Shown: positions 45,761-54,230, counted from the stretch's first letter. The stretch is DNA of 64,000 bases from Rheinheimera sediminis (GCF_004005375.1 NZ_RZUF01000002.1:56148-120147); one strand, 5' to 3'. Numbers and translations: made by a program. The notes: a model not told the origin generated them from the sequence alone.

Positions 45761-46777
45761 ATGGTCACAATTAAAGATGTTGCAAAAGTAGCAGGAGTGT
45801 CGATAGCTACAGTGTCCCGGGTGATCCACGATGGTCATCAGGTGGGTGAAGCCTGCCGTGCGCGGGTGAAAAAAGTGATAGCTGAGTTAGGCTACAGACC
45901 GAACAGCAATGCCCGAGCTCTGGTCAGTAAAACCACCAATACGCTGGGCGTGGTTACACCAAAACTGTCGATGCCATTTTTTGGTAGCCTGGCCAGCGGG
46001 GTCGAAAAAGGTGCACGTGAAAATAACTACAAACTGCTGATGAGTAACTCGTTATACGAGACCAAATCAGAGCAGGAAGCTATAGATTCGCTTCGGGATC
46101 ACAACTGTCAGGCCATTATTCTGCACAGCGAATATTCAGATGAAAAAACCTTATTGAAACTGGCCAATGAGATTCCAGGGCTGGTGCTGATCAACCGCTA
46201 TATGCCAGCTATTGCCAACCGCTGTGTCTGGCTGGATAACGTCGCTGGCGCGCGTCAGGCCACAGATTATTTGATCAATAGAGGCCATAAAAACTTTGCA
46301 GTGATCACCAGTATTTACCAAAACGGCGACCCGGGTTTTCGCTTGCAGGGTATTAGGGAATCACTAAAACTGGCCGGTTTACACTTAGCCGAAGCAGCTA
46401 TTGAAGAATCCACCGCCAATATGGAAGGTGGAGAGCAAGCAGTACAGGCTTTATTGAATAAAGGCATTCAATTCACCGCATTGCTGGCTTACAACGACTT
46501 AATGGCCATAGGCGCTATTCACGCCTTGTTCGCCGCAGGCCTGCGCGTGCCTGAAGATGTGTCAGTGATAGGTTTTGACGATTTAATCGTCAGCCGCGCC
46601 TGCCGCCCTCGTTTAACCACTATGCATTATCCGGTGGAAGAAATGGCCAGTTACGCCACCAAACTGGCGATACAACTCAGCGACACCAGCATAGAACCAG
46701 AAAACCGCACTCATTTGTTTATTCCCCAACTGGTTGAAAGAGATTCGGTGGCGGATGCGCCAGAATCTCGCGGCTAA
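45761..46777 (+). CDS. GalR-like LacI-family repressor
   Basis: A 338-residue LacI-family regulator. The helix-turn-helix is at the N-terminus (TIKDVAKVAGVSIATVSRVIHDG) with the hinge NSNARALVSKTTNTLGVV, then a periplasmic-binding-like sugar domain (60-330). The C-terminal part closely follows E. coli GalR/GalS, including ALLAYNDLMAIGAI, VIGFDDLIVSRACRPRLTTMHYP and LVERDSV. It most likely binds galactose or a galactoside and represses the receptor promoter carrying GGTAAACGTTTACC at 29597. I found no second copy of that palindrome upstream of other genes here. It ends the locus; a 12-bp stem-loop follows. Confidence 0.92.
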   Translation: MVTIKDVAKVAGVSIATVSRVIHDGHQVGEACRARVKKVIAELGYRPNSNARALVSKTTNTLGVVTPKLSMPFFGSLASGVEKGARENNYKLLMSNSLYETKSEQEAIDSLRDHNCQAIILHSEYSDEKTLLKLANEIPGLVLINRYMPAIANRCVWLDNVAGARQATDYLINRGHKNFAVITSIYQNGDPGFRLQGIRESLKLAGLHLAEAAIEESTANMEGGEQAVQALLNKGIQFTALLAYNDLMAIGAIHALFAAGLRVPEDVSVIGFDDLIVSRACRPRLTTMHYPVEEMASYATKLAIQLSDTSIEPENRTHLFIPQLVERDSVADAPESRG

Positions 46778-46795
46778 GTTCTGATTGAGCCACAA

Positions 46796-46831
46796 CTAAG
46801 CAACAGCTGTCCACTCAGTGCTGTTGCTTAG
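46796..46831. terminator. 12-bp perfect stem-loop between convergent genes
   Basis: CTAAGCAACAGC at 46796-46807 pairs perfectly with GCTGTTGCTTAG at 46820-46831 across a 12-nt loop. It lies between the galR-like gene and the convergent dehydrogenase gene. There is no T-run on either side, so it may be a poor terminator or an RNA-stabilising hairpin. Confidence 0.6.
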
Positions 46832-46860
46832 TGCGTGTTAATACCAACTAAACCGACAAT

Positions 46861-48345
46861 TTACCCCAATCCCCCCAAACACAAATATTTCAATTCAGTA
46901 AAATCATCCAGGCCATAACTGGAGCCTTCGCGGCCCAGGCCTGATTCTTTGACACCGCCAAAAGGTGCAGCTGCGTTGGAGATTAAGCCTTCGTTGATAC
47001 CTATCATGCCGTAGTCCAGTGCTTTGGCGACCCGGAAAATCCGGCCTATATCACGGCTGTAAAAATAGCTGGCAAGGCCTGTTGGCGTGTTATTCGATAG
47101 CGTTATGGCTTCCTGCTCAGTGTCAAATACGCTAATACAAAGCACAGGGCCAAAAATTTCAGTTTGGCTGATCTGCATAGTTGGGGTGACGTCTGTCACT
47201 ATAGTGGGCTGGAAAAACAACGGGCCTAAGTCGGCATCAATAGCGCCGCCTAATAATAGTTCAGCTCCTTGATCCAGCGCCTGATCCAGCAGCCTTGCTA
47301 TTTTATCGACGGCGGCCTGATTAATCAGTGGCCCTATCTGGCAACCAGCTTCTAAACCAGACGCCAGTTTCAGTGGCGCTGTGGCTTTAATCAGTTGGGC
47401 TAAAAAGGCGTCGTATACTGGCCGCTGGACAAAAACTCTGTTAACGCACACACAGGTTTGACCGGCATTACGAAATTTTGCCGCCAGTAACCCCTGCACT
47501 GCTGCAGGGAGGTCGGCGTCATCAAACACAATAAAAGGCGCATTGCCGCCCAGCTCCATTGAAACTTTTTTTACCGTAGCAGCACATTGCGCCAGCAAGG
47601 TTTTACCTACAGGAGTTGAACCTGTGAAGCTGAATTTCGCCACACGGTTGTCTTTGGTTAGCACCTGGCCTATGGCTTTGGCATCTGTGCCTGTGATGAT
47701 ATTAAAAACACCTGCCGGAATACCGGCGCGGCTGGCGAGTTCAGCTAAAGCCAAAGCAGATAAAGGGGTAAACTCCGAGGGCTTGACCACAAAAGTGCAG
47801 CCCGCAGCCAAAGCGGCTGCAGCTTTACGTAAAATCATCGCATTTGGGAAATTCCATGGCGTAATAGCAGCTACTACGCCTATGGCTTGTTTCAGTACCA
47901 GAATTTGCTGGCTGGTTTTAGCTGCAGGAATAATATCGCCATTCATACGTTTGGCTTCTTCAGCAAACCAACTGACAAAAGAGGCGCCGTAGCTGATTTC
48001 GCCCGCTGCTTCCTCTAAGGGTTTGCCTTGCTCCAGGGTTAAAATACGGGCTAAGTCCTGCTGGTGTTCCAGCATCAACTGATACCAGCGCAGCAGTGTG
48101 GCTGAACGTTCAGCTGCAGTCAGGCTGGACCACAAAGGAAAAGCCGCAGTTGCAGCAGCTATAGCCTGGTCTGCTTCTGTGGCTGTCGCTTCGGCAACCA
48201 AGGCCAGCAAACTGCCATCGGCAGGATTATGCACTGCAAAATGCCCGCTGCGGCCTGGTTGAAATTGTCCGGCAATATAGCTGCTGTGGTGCACCAAAGC
48301 GCTGTCGTTGAGCAGGGCAAAAACACTATTTGTCTGATTCGTCAT
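46861..48345 (-). CDS. NAD(P)-dependent succinate-semialdehyde dehydrogenase family
   Basis: A 494-residue aldehyde dehydrogenase. Best matches by pattern are GabD-type enzymes: PWNFPNAMILRKAAAALAAGCTFVVKPSE (cofactor), FTGSTPVGKTLLAQCA, the catalytic Glu in MELGGNAPFIVFDDADL and catalytic Cys in FRNAGQTCVCVNR, and GLKE-like PFGGVKESGLGREGSSYGLDDF at the end. It oxidises a semialdehyde or sugar-derived aldehyde to the acid. The neighbouring GH43 gene is upstream on the same strand (81 bp apart) and the gal locus is convergent. An alternative role, such as oxidation of lactaldehyde or another sugar aldehyde, is possible. No gabT is nearby. Confidence 0.87.
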   Translation of the reverse strand: MTNQTNSVFALLNDSALVHHSSYIAGQFQPGRSGHFAVHNPADGSLLALVAEATATEADQAIAAATAAFPLWSSLTAAERSATLLRWYQLMLEHQQDLARILTLEQGKPLEEAAGEISYGASFVSWFAEEAKRMNGDIIPAAKTSQQILVLKQAIGVVAAITPWNFPNAMILRKAAAALAAGCTFVVKPSEFTPLSALALAELASRAGIPAGVFNIITGTDAKAIGQVLTKDNRVAKFSFTGSTPVGKTLLAQCAATVKKVSMELGGNAPFIVFDDADLPAAVQGLLAAKFRNAGQTCVCVNRVFVQRPVYDAFLAQLIKATAPLKLASGLEAGCQIGPLINQAAVDKIARLLDQALDQGAELLLGGAIDADLGPLFFQPTIVTDVTPTMQISQTEIFGPVLCISVFDTEQEAITLSNNTPTGLASYFYSRDIGRIFRVAKALDYGMIGINEGLISNAAAPFGGVKESGLGREGSSYGLDDFTELKYLCLGGLG

Positions 48346-48426
48346 GGGCTTAACTCAGGTCAGTTTTAACACTGCCAGTGTAGCCTTAATAGAGCTGAAC
48401 AGGGCAGACTCAAACTGAAATTTGTT

Positions 48427-49392
48427 TTACTTTGTGCTCAGTCTAGCTACGCCTTCCGTGGTTCTTTTTACCTGTTGTATAGTGCCATCCGGATTAAAAT
48501 GCAGGTACTCCACAGCAGTATGGCGCTGCCTTTTGTTGCAGCCTGAGTCTGGTGTTTCCAGCCAGCGGTGATAAAACAGCAGCCACTGATTTTTATACTG
48601 CACTATCGAATGATGATTGTTGCTGTTGTGCTCCTGTTCCATAAAACTGCCCCTGTAAGTCCAGGGACCCATCGCAGAGCTGGAGGTGTAGTAAGTCAAT
48701 ACTCTGTTATTTTCTGGCATAGTAAAGTAGTACAAGCCATTGCGTTTAAAGACCCAGGGGCCTTCCATTTTGGGTTCAACGCCACCCATATCCATTTTGA
48801 TAAAGTCACCTTTGGTACCCAGCATATCATCACGCATCTTGATGACATGGTAGTCAAAGTTGGTGCCGTGAAAATACAAGTAGGCCTGACCATCGTCGTC
48901 AATAAACAACGCAGGGTCGTTAGCGTAAGGGCTTCGCCACAGCGGTGCTCCTATGGCGTCTTTAAAAGGGCCTGCAGGGGAGTCGCTCACTGCTATGCCT
49001 ATCCCCATCCATTTGGTACTTTTCTCCGGATTTGCCCTGTCTTTTATGCCTGTGCCTGCCGGAAACACCAGGTAATATTTGCCATTTTTATAGGCGGCAT
49101 CAGGTGCCCAGGCGTAGTTGTCTGCCCAGCTGAGCTGCTCCACCGACAAAACAGCACCATGATCCGTCCACTGGGTTAAATCCGCTGAGGAAAACACATG
49201 CCAGTCTTTCATATGAAAATCAGCCTGACATTCTTCATCATGAGAGGTGTAAAGATACAAGCGGCCATCAGGCCAGACGTGAGCAGAGGGATCGGCGGTG
49301 CGGATAGCACTGCCAAAATCCAGAGGGTTTTCTGCCTGTACGCATGCAGCGGCACAAGCCAGCGCTGCAACCAAGCTATTGAGCTTCAACAT
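48427..49392 (-). CDS. GH43-family glycoside hydrolase, exported
   Basis: A 321-residue five-bladed beta-propeller enzyme. The signal peptide MLKLNSLVAALACAAACVQA is clean when starting at the ATG at 49392, which has AAGG 8 nt upstream; an ATG five codons earlier lacks a ribosome site. Catalytic residues are the base Asp in RTADPSAHVW, the pKa-tuning Asp in YAWAPDAAYKNGKYYLVFPAG and the acid Glu in VEPKMEGPWVFKRNGLYY. Family members cleave alpha-L-arabinofuranosides, beta-xylosides or beta-1,3-galactan, and I cannot choose between them. With the GH2, GH-A and GH95 enzymes it fits a branched plant or algal galactan/arabinogalactan. Confidence 0.88.
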   Translation of the reverse strand: MLKLNSLVAALACAAACVQAENPLDFGSAIRTADPSAHVWPDGRLYLYTSHDEECQADFHMKDWHVFSSADLTQWTDHGAVLSVEQLSWADNYAWAPDAAYKNGKYYLVFPAGTGIKDRANPEKSTKWMGIGIAVSDSPAGPFKDAIGAPLWRSPYANDPALFIDDDGQAYLYFHGTNFDYHVIKMRDDMLGTKGDFIKMDMGGVEPKMEGPWVFKRNGLYYFTMPENNRVLTYYTSSSAMGPWTYRGSFMEQEHNSNNHHSIVQYKNQWLLFYHRWLETPDSGCNKRQRHTAVEYLHFNPDGTIQQVKRTTEGVARLSTK

Positions 49393-49505
49393 GGGGTTTA
49401 CCTTCATTTTGGATAAGCCCCTTAAGGTGAAGGAAAAGCCATGGGGAGCGCCAGTGTTTCGGCTTTTAGTCAGGTTTTTTTCCGTATATGAACCAGCTGT
49501 CCGGT

Positions 49506-50738
49506 TCAGGCTAACCTGTCTATCTTCAGTTGCAAAAATCGTTGTTCAGCCAGCTGAGTGGTTTTGCTCAGGGCTTGTTGATAATACAACCTGGCTTGTT
49601 GCTTCAGCCCAAGTTTGAGGTGCAGATCAGCTAAAGCGGCGTCGAGCAAATGATACTGCGCCAGTTCGCCGCTTTGTTCCAGAGCCTGCAGTAACGGCAA
49701 TGCGACAGCTGGTCCTTGCGCCATGCTAATTGCCACAGCTCTGTTGAGCAGCACCACGGGTGATGGTTCAAAGCGGTATAACAAATCATACAAAGCAATA
49801 ATTTGTGGCCAGTCTGTCTCTGCAGCCGAGCGGCTTTCGGCGTGCAAAGCAGCGATAGCGGCTTGCAGGCCATAAGGCCCAATACGGCGGCCTGATAACG
49901 AACGCTCCACCAGTTGCACGCCCTGTTGAATTAAGCTGTTGTCCCATAAGCTTCTGTCCTGATCCGGCAGTAAAATCAGCTCGCCTTCTGCCGTAGTTCT
50001 GGCATGACGTCGTGATTGCTGCAATAGCAGCAACGCCAATAAGCCCATAGTTTCAGCCTCTGGTTGCAACTCCAGCAGCAAAAAACCAAGACGTATCGCC
50101 TGAGCACAAAGCTCCTGACACAACAACTGTTCGCCGGAACTTTGGCTGTACCCCTCGTTAAACAGCAGATATACCACTTTCAGCACTGTATCCAGTCGTT
50201 CAGGTAATTGCTCTGGGGTAGGAATTTCGTAAGGGATGGCGGCGTCACGGATTTTATTTTTTGCCCGCACTATACGCTGGGCTACAGTGACGGTGCTGGT
50301 TAAAAAAGCTTTGGCAATTTGTTCTGTCGTCAGGCCACAAATTTCGCGTAAGGTCAGCGCTATTTGTGCTTCGGTGGATAAAGCCGGGTGGCAGCAGGTA
50401 AAGATCAGCCGTAGTTCATCGTCTTGCCAGAGTTGATCTTGTGTTATATCACTGCTGGCTTCATCTTCGTTCTGTTGTTCAGCAAGCCACTCTTGCTGAT
50501 GCTGGCGCTGAGTCCGCTGTTGGCGGATTTTATCTATGGCTTTAAAGCGTCCTGTGGACACCAGCCAGGCTCTGGGTTGGGCTGGTAAGCCATCCACAGG
50601 CCATTGTTGCAAAGCACAGGTAAAAGCTTCCTGCAGTGCGTCCTCTGCCAGTTCAAAATCACCCAGTAGCCGGATCAGGGTGGCCAGCACCCTGCGGCTT
50701 TCCTTATGATACAAGGCCGAAATAGTTTCGGCTGTCAC
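49506..50738 (-). CDS. ECF42-type RNA polymerase sigma factor (module 2)
   Basis: A 410-residue ECF sigma factor with long C-terminal extension, typical of ECF42. Region 2 covers residues 5-75 (RRVLATLIRLLGDFELAEDALQEAFTCALQQWP, PRAWLVSTGRFKAIDKIRQQ), region 4 about 110-165 (LREICGLTTEQIAKAFLTSTVTVAQRIVRAKNKIRDAAIPYEIP), then NEGYSQSSGEQLLCQELCAQAIRL and helical TPR-like repeats (YGLQAAIAALHAES, PVVLLNRAVAISM). GTG at 50738 is the best start: it gives the family's length (the other copy is 409) and lies 16 nt after the YCII stop; TTG at 50750 is the alternative. It is last in the operon NTF2-like, YCII, YCII, sigma. Confidence 0.88.
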   Translation of the reverse strand: MTAETISALYHKESRRVLATLIRLLGDFELAEDALQEAFTCALQQWPVDGLPAQPRAWLVSTGRFKAIDKIRQQRTQRQHQQEWLAEQQNEDEASSDITQDQLWQDDELRLIFTCCHPALSTEAQIALTLREICGLTTEQIAKAFLTSTVTVAQRIVRAKNKIRDAAIPYEIPTPEQLPERLDTVLKVVYLLFNEGYSQSSGEQLLCQELCAQAIRLGFLLLELQPEAETMGLLALLLLQQSRRHARTTAEGELILLPDQDRSLWDNSLIQQGVQLVERSLSGRRIGPYGLQAAIAALHAESRSAAETDWPQIIALYDLLYRFEPSPVVLLNRAVAISMAQGPAVALPLLQALEQSGELAQYHLLDAALADLHLKLGLKQQARLYYQQALSKTTQLAEQRFLQLKIDRLA

Positions 50739-50754
50739 TACGCTATTCAACAGC

Positions 50755-51162
50755 TTACGAGCTTTGCATGCTGGCGAAGTCCGAGGCGATCTGCTGAATA
50801 TCTTCAGGAAAATCATCCATTTCCTGAATTTGCCGCACTTCAATCACTTCGTTATCCGCAGCAGGGCATAAACTGGCCCATTGAATGGCTTCGGCTTTGG
50901 AATTTACTTTAATCATCCAGTATCCGCCCAGCACTTCTTTGGTTTCAGCAAAAGGCCAGTCTGTGACCAGTGGTTTGCCACCACTGAAGCTGACGCGGGC
51001 ACCCATAGCAGGTGGATGCAAGCCTTCACAGCTGATTAAAATGCCTGAGTCCTGCAGTTTTCTGTTGTACTCCATCATGGCTTCTACAGCTGCTGCTTCT
51101 GGCATCACGCCTGGTACGGCGCTTTCATAGCCTTTTGGGATCATCAGTAGCATAAATCTCAT
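50755..51162 (-). CDS. YCII-domain protein, second of module 2
   Basis: A 135-residue YCII-related protein (MRFMLLMIPKGYE). The hallmark reads TDWPFAETKEVLGGYW, so the DGPF glycine is replaced by Trp. The C-terminal VIEVRQIQEMDDF is usual for this subgroup. GGAGGT lies 5 nt before the ATG at 51162, overriding a longer reading upstream. The upstream YCII stop is only 1 nt away (TGACATG), and the sigma gene starts 16 nt downstream. It presumably works with the sigma factor, role unknown. Confidence 0.88.
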   Translation of the reverse strand: MRFMLLMIPKGYESAVPGVMPEAAAVEAMMEYNRKLQDSGILISCEGLHPPAMGARVSFSGGKPLVTDWPFAETKEVLGGYWMIKVNSKAEAIQWASLCPAADNEVIEVRQIQEMDDFPEDIQQIASDFASMQSS

Positions 51163-51163
51163 G

Positions 51164-51508
51164 TCACACCTCCAGTTGTCTGACAGGACGTACTTCAACA
51201 GAGCCAACCCTTGCCGCCGGAATGCCGGCCGCAAGCTGTATCGCTTCGTTTAAATCTTTGGCTTCCACCAGATAAAAACCTGCCAGTTGTTCTTTGGTCT
51301 CAGCAAAAGGGCCATCAGTTAACAAGGTTTTACCAGCGCGCACCCGGACTGTGGTGGCTGTGTCTATAGGTTGCAGCGCCTCGGCGGCCAGCATTCGGCC
51401 GCTCTGTTGCACTGCAGCAGCATAGGCAAAACACTCTATGTCTTTTGGGCTCTCTGGCAAGGAGTGCAGCAGTTTTTCATCGCTGTAGACTAAGCATAAG
51501 TATTTCAT
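51164..51508 (-). CDS. YCII/DGPF-domain protein, first of module 2
   Basis: A 114-residue canonical DGPF protein: MKYLCLVYSDEK at the start, TVRVRAGKTLLTDGPFAETKEQLAGFYLVEA in the centre and VEVRPV at the end. AGGAAA precedes the ATG. It is more standard than its neighbour at 50755-51162, with which it is almost contiguous. The pair could form a heteromer. It starts 26 nt after the NTF2-like gene. Confidence 0.92.
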   Translation of the reverse strand: MKYLCLVYSDEKLLHSLPESPKDIECFAYAAAVQQSGRMLAAEALQPIDTATTVRVRAGKTLLTDGPFAETKEQLAGFYLVEAKDLNEAIQLAAGIPAARVGSVEVRPVRQLEV

Positions 51509-51534
51509 CGCAACTTTCCTTATTAGAGCCCTGG

Positions 51535-51963
51535 TTAAGCCTCTGGCGTCAGTTCAAACAACACTGCACCAGATACCATATCAAAAGGTACAGAAAAATG
51601 GTCATGAATAATACGCCATTGGCCTTGCTGTTGTTGCCAGCCTTGGGTCAATCGCATCCAGCAACCCTGAATTTCGCCTTTTTCATTGCTGCCAGCGCAA
51701 TAGACCAGGGCATGGCTAAAACCGAGCGCATCGTTTTGCTTTATGGTCAGATCCCGAAGCTCAAAGGTGGAATGGCCACCAGGACAGAATTCCAGGCACT
51801 GTTGCCAGTGAGTCTGATAGGCCGCCTTGCCGCTAAACTGCAGTTGAGCGACGGCGTCAAAGGCAATAAGGTCGTTGGCATAAAACGCCATAATTTGTGT
51901 CATGTCCCGGCTCGCTACTGCGTGAGCCCACTGGGTAATTAACTGCTGTATGGACTGCGTCAT
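51535..51963 (-). CDS. SnoaL/NTF2-like protein heading ECF42 module 2
   Basis: A 142-residue NTF2-fold protein of the SnoaL-like/SgcJ group. The pattern ITQWAHAVASRDMTQIMAFYANDLIAFDAVAQLQFSGKAAY, then LRDLTIKQNDALGFSHALVY, GCWMRLTQGW and WRIIHDHFSVPFDM is characteristic. It may bind a small hydrophobic ligand or act as an isomerase. The ATG at 51963 has AAGGAG at 7 nt; longer in-frame versions are unlikely. An ECF42-type promoter lies 30-60 bp upstream. In ECF41 factors a SnoaL-like domain is fused to sigma and controls it, so a free NTF2 protein here might be a ligand sensor. That is speculative. Confidence 0.87.
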   Translation of the reverse strand: MTQSIQQLITQWAHAVASRDMTQIMAFYANDLIAFDAVAQLQFSGKAAYQTHWQQCLEFCPGGHSTFELRDLTIKQNDALGFSHALVYCAGSNEKGEIQGCWMRLTQGWQQQQGQWRIIHDHFSVPFDMVSGAVLFELTPEA

Positions 51964-51994
51964 CACTTTTCTCCTTGGGTTAATGTCGCTAGTA

Positions 51995-52021
51995 GTCGAT
52001 ACGGCTTGCCGCATTTCGACA
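51995..52021 (-). promoter_or_regulatory. Putative ECF42-type promoter of module 2
   Basis: On the minus strand TGTCGA (52021-52016), a 17-nt spacer and CGAC (51998-51995), with the ATG about 32 nt further on. The -35 matches the TGTCGA I recall for ECF42 sigma factors, and the layout parallels the element at 6012-6040 before module 1. This suggests autoregulation. Confidence 0.55.
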
Positions 52022-52140
52022 GGCTGCAGAAAAAAATGCAGGTTATTTGCTCTGATGGCTGAAAAAACACGTACAAAATCCACACTTAACAGCAAATGCT
52101 GCTACAAGGATCTGTACTCAGGTCGTCAATCAGAGACTTT

Positions 52141-53151
52141 ATGCCACAACGTCAAAGTTATACCAGTGTAGCTCTAGAACAGGCTGCGCGGCCGCTGTTG
52201 CTATTAGTGCAGCATTTAACCGGCTTGGATACCGCCTTCTTAACACGGATTGATTGGCGTGCTCTAACCCAGCAGGTCGTTCTGGTGGAAGGGCAATTGA
52301 CAGTGCCTTTGCATGAAGGCGCTGTTGTCGATTGGTCTGATTCTATGTGCCGCTTGTTATTTGATGCAAAGTTGCAGCAGTCTGATGTTATTCCTGAATT
52401 ATTTCCTGACTCAGATGGCGCGGCTTTAGGCATGCAGAGCTTTTTTGCTGTGCCGGTATTATCCGGAGGCAAAACTATAGGCACTTTGTGTGGTGCCAGT
52501 CGGGAGCGGTTGGTGATCTCAGAGCATTTGTTTAGCAGTTTAAAACTGATTGCCGATGCTTTGGCTTATCAGATGGCTTTGGACCAGCAAATGCAACTGC
52601 AACAAAAAAAGGTCAAGGTAGCGGAAAAGACCATAGACAAGCTGTACCGTCAGGCGCAGCAAATGGAAAATCTGGCCCATACCGACGAACTGACAGGCTT
52701 GGATAATCGCAGGTCCTTTCAAAGCAGATTTGAACAGTACCAGCTGCAAGCCGTCAGCCGTGGCTCAGCTTTAGCTTTAATGATGATTGATATCGATGAG
52801 TTTAAGCAGCTCAATGATCAACATGGTCATGAAACTGGTGATCTGGCACTGCAGCATTTGGGACGGGCCCTGACAGCTGTCGCACGCCAAAGTGATATCG
52901 CCTGTCGTTTAGGCGGGGATGAATTTGTGCTGGCGGCTGCAGATACAGATGCTGCAGGTTTAACTCATTTGGCCATTCGGCTGCAGCAGCAGTTTAAGCA
53001 GCAGATGCGAGAGTCAGGTCTGGATAGTAGCTTAAGCATAGGCATAGCCAGCACAGCAGAAAGTGCCGTGGATCAACTACTACAAAGAGCTGATCAGGCG
53101 TTATACAAAGCCAAAGAGCTAGGCCGTGACAGAGTGGAGTTGGCTGGTTAA
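52141..53151 (+). CDS. GAF-GGDEF diguanylate cyclase
   Basis: A 336-residue cytoplasmic diguanylate cyclase. A GAF-like sensor spans about residues 10-150 (HLTGLDTAFLTRIDW, FFAVPVLSGGKTIGTLCGAS), a short coiled coil follows (QKKVKVAEKTIDKLYRQAQQMENLAH), then the GGDEF domain (about 180-335) with TDELTGLDNRRSF, MMIDIDEFKQLND and the catalytic RLGGDEF. An RxxD inhibitory site (RQSD) sits five residues before GGDEF, so product feedback is expected. I prefer the ATG at 52141; one at 52096 adds 15 residues but has no ribosome site. It overlaps the convergent hydrolase gene by 4 nt. Confidence 0.9.
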   Translation: MPQRQSYTSVALEQAARPLLLLVQHLTGLDTAFLTRIDWRALTQQVVLVEGQLTVPLHEGAVVDWSDSMCRLLFDAKLQQSDVIPELFPDSDGAALGMQSFFAVPVLSGGKTIGTLCGASRERLVISEHLFSSLKLIADALAYQMALDQQMQLQQKKVKVAEKTIDKLYRQAQQMENLAHTDELTGLDNRRSFQSRFEQYQLQAVSRGSALALMMIDIDEFKQLNDQHGHETGDLALQHLGRALTAVARQSDIACRLGGDEFVLAAADTDAAGLTHLAIRLQQQFKQQMRESGLDSSLSIGIASTAESAVDQLLQRADQALYKAKELGRDRVELAG

Positions 53152-54152
53152 GGCGCCGCTGTAGCAGGGCCGTAGTGATGCTGACGAAACCAGTTGAGCA
53201 TAGCCTGACGTTCCTGCTCTTTGTAATCAGTCAGCAGATGATCAGCCTCTGCAAATTCTATCAGTCGTACCGGCCTTTTGAGTTCAGTCAGTTTAGCTGC
53301 GAGCAGTCTGGAGTTATCTGGATGCACTCTTTGATCCTTCCCACCGTATATCAACAAAATAGGCAAAGTCGCGGGTAGCTGTTCGGCCCAATAGATCACA
53401 GAACGTTGTTCCAATTCACGCACTTTATGTTGATCGTAGTCGGGAATAAGGCTGCGGAAAATTAACTCCATTTCTGGTTTTCGCGGCAGCTCTGTAACTA
53501 AATTTGTTGGGGCGCCGGTAATGGCCATAGCGCGGATATCGTCACGTTGGTGCGCTGTCAGGTAGCTCATCATGCCGCCTCTGCTGATGCCATACAAAAA
53601 GATATTGTTTGCATCTGCTGCAGGTAATTTTTTCGCCAGCTCTATCAATTGATGAATATCGCGCACGTCGGCGCCACCAAACTGATCTTTGCCGTAAGTC
53701 TGCTGATCCTGAGGTACCGAACCGCGGTACTGACTGGCCAATACAATAAAACCTTGTTGAGCCAAGGGGCTTAACTGGCGTAAGACAGAGACATAATCCA
53801 ATCGGCCTAACGCCGAATTACCGCCTCTGTTGTAGATAATAACAGGCCATTTTTGCTTGCCTTTGGCTTTGGGTTGTAAGCCCCATGCCTGTACTAAAAT
53901 GGTGTCTGAATGGTATTCCAGTTGGGCGCATTCCAACTCTTGAGTCTGGTCAAATTGTTGTTTAGGCAATAGCCATGGGGCTAGCCAATACTCAGCTTTG
54001 TACCAGGGCTGGTGCTGGCGCATATCTTTAACCAGGTGGTGAAAATCAGGATAAAGCTCAAGACAGGACTGTTGTTTGGCAAAACCTGGCCAGCTGTTCG
54101 CCAGGGCATAGCCTGGGTAAACAAACAGCAGCACTAACCAAAACAGTTTCAT
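53148..54152 (-). CDS. Exported alpha/beta hydrolase (S9/dienelactone-like)
   Basis: A 334-residue exported hydrolase. A signal peptide (residues 1-18, ending YALA) follows the ATG at 54152, which has AGAGGA 6-7 nt upstream. The alpha/beta fold shows the nucleophile elbow GISRGG, the Asp in YGGKDQRVHPDN and the His in AEADHLL, giving a complete triad. The family of prolyl-oligopeptidase-like hydrolases includes peptidases and esterases, and no substrate can be assigned. The gene is monocistronic, convergent with the GGDEF gene and separated from upstream genes by a perfect inverted repeat. Confidence 0.85.
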   Translation of the reverse strand: MKLFWLVLLFVYPGYALANSWPGFAKQQSCLELYPDFHHLVKDMRQHQPWYKAEYWLAPWLLPKQQFDQTQELECAQLEYHSDTILVQAWGLQPKAKGKQKWPVIIYNRGGNSALGRLDYVSVLRQLSPLAQQGFIVLASQYRGSVPQDQQTYGKDQFGGADVRDIHQLIELAKKLPAADANNIFLYGISRGGMMSYLTAHQRDDIRAMAITGAPTNLVTELPRKPEMELIFRSLIPDYDQHKVRELEQRSVIYWAEQLPATLPILLIYGGKDQRVHPDNSRLLAAKLTELKRPVRLIEFAEADHLLTDYKEQERQAMLNWFRQHHYGPATAAP

Positions 54153-54230
54153 AGTCAATCCTCTGAACATTCGCTGCTTCAGTGTAACGCTTTGGCGGGT
54201 TAATTTGTGCTTGGGATTGTAACAAAAGTT

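Noticed and set aside
47543..47992. A 149-residue frame antisense to the aldehyde dehydrogenase gene
   Set aside because: It mirrors the codon bias of the dehydrogenase frame. No domain is visible.
48568..49179. A 203-residue frame antisense to the GH43 gene
   Set aside because: It lies wholly inside a gene with intact catalytic motifs on the other strand and has no recognisable domain or ribosome site.
50739..50843. N-terminal extension of the module 2 sigma factor to an upstream ATG
   Set aside because: The extension lies in the YCII coding sequence, has no ribosome site and would make the protein 35 residues longer than its paralogue.
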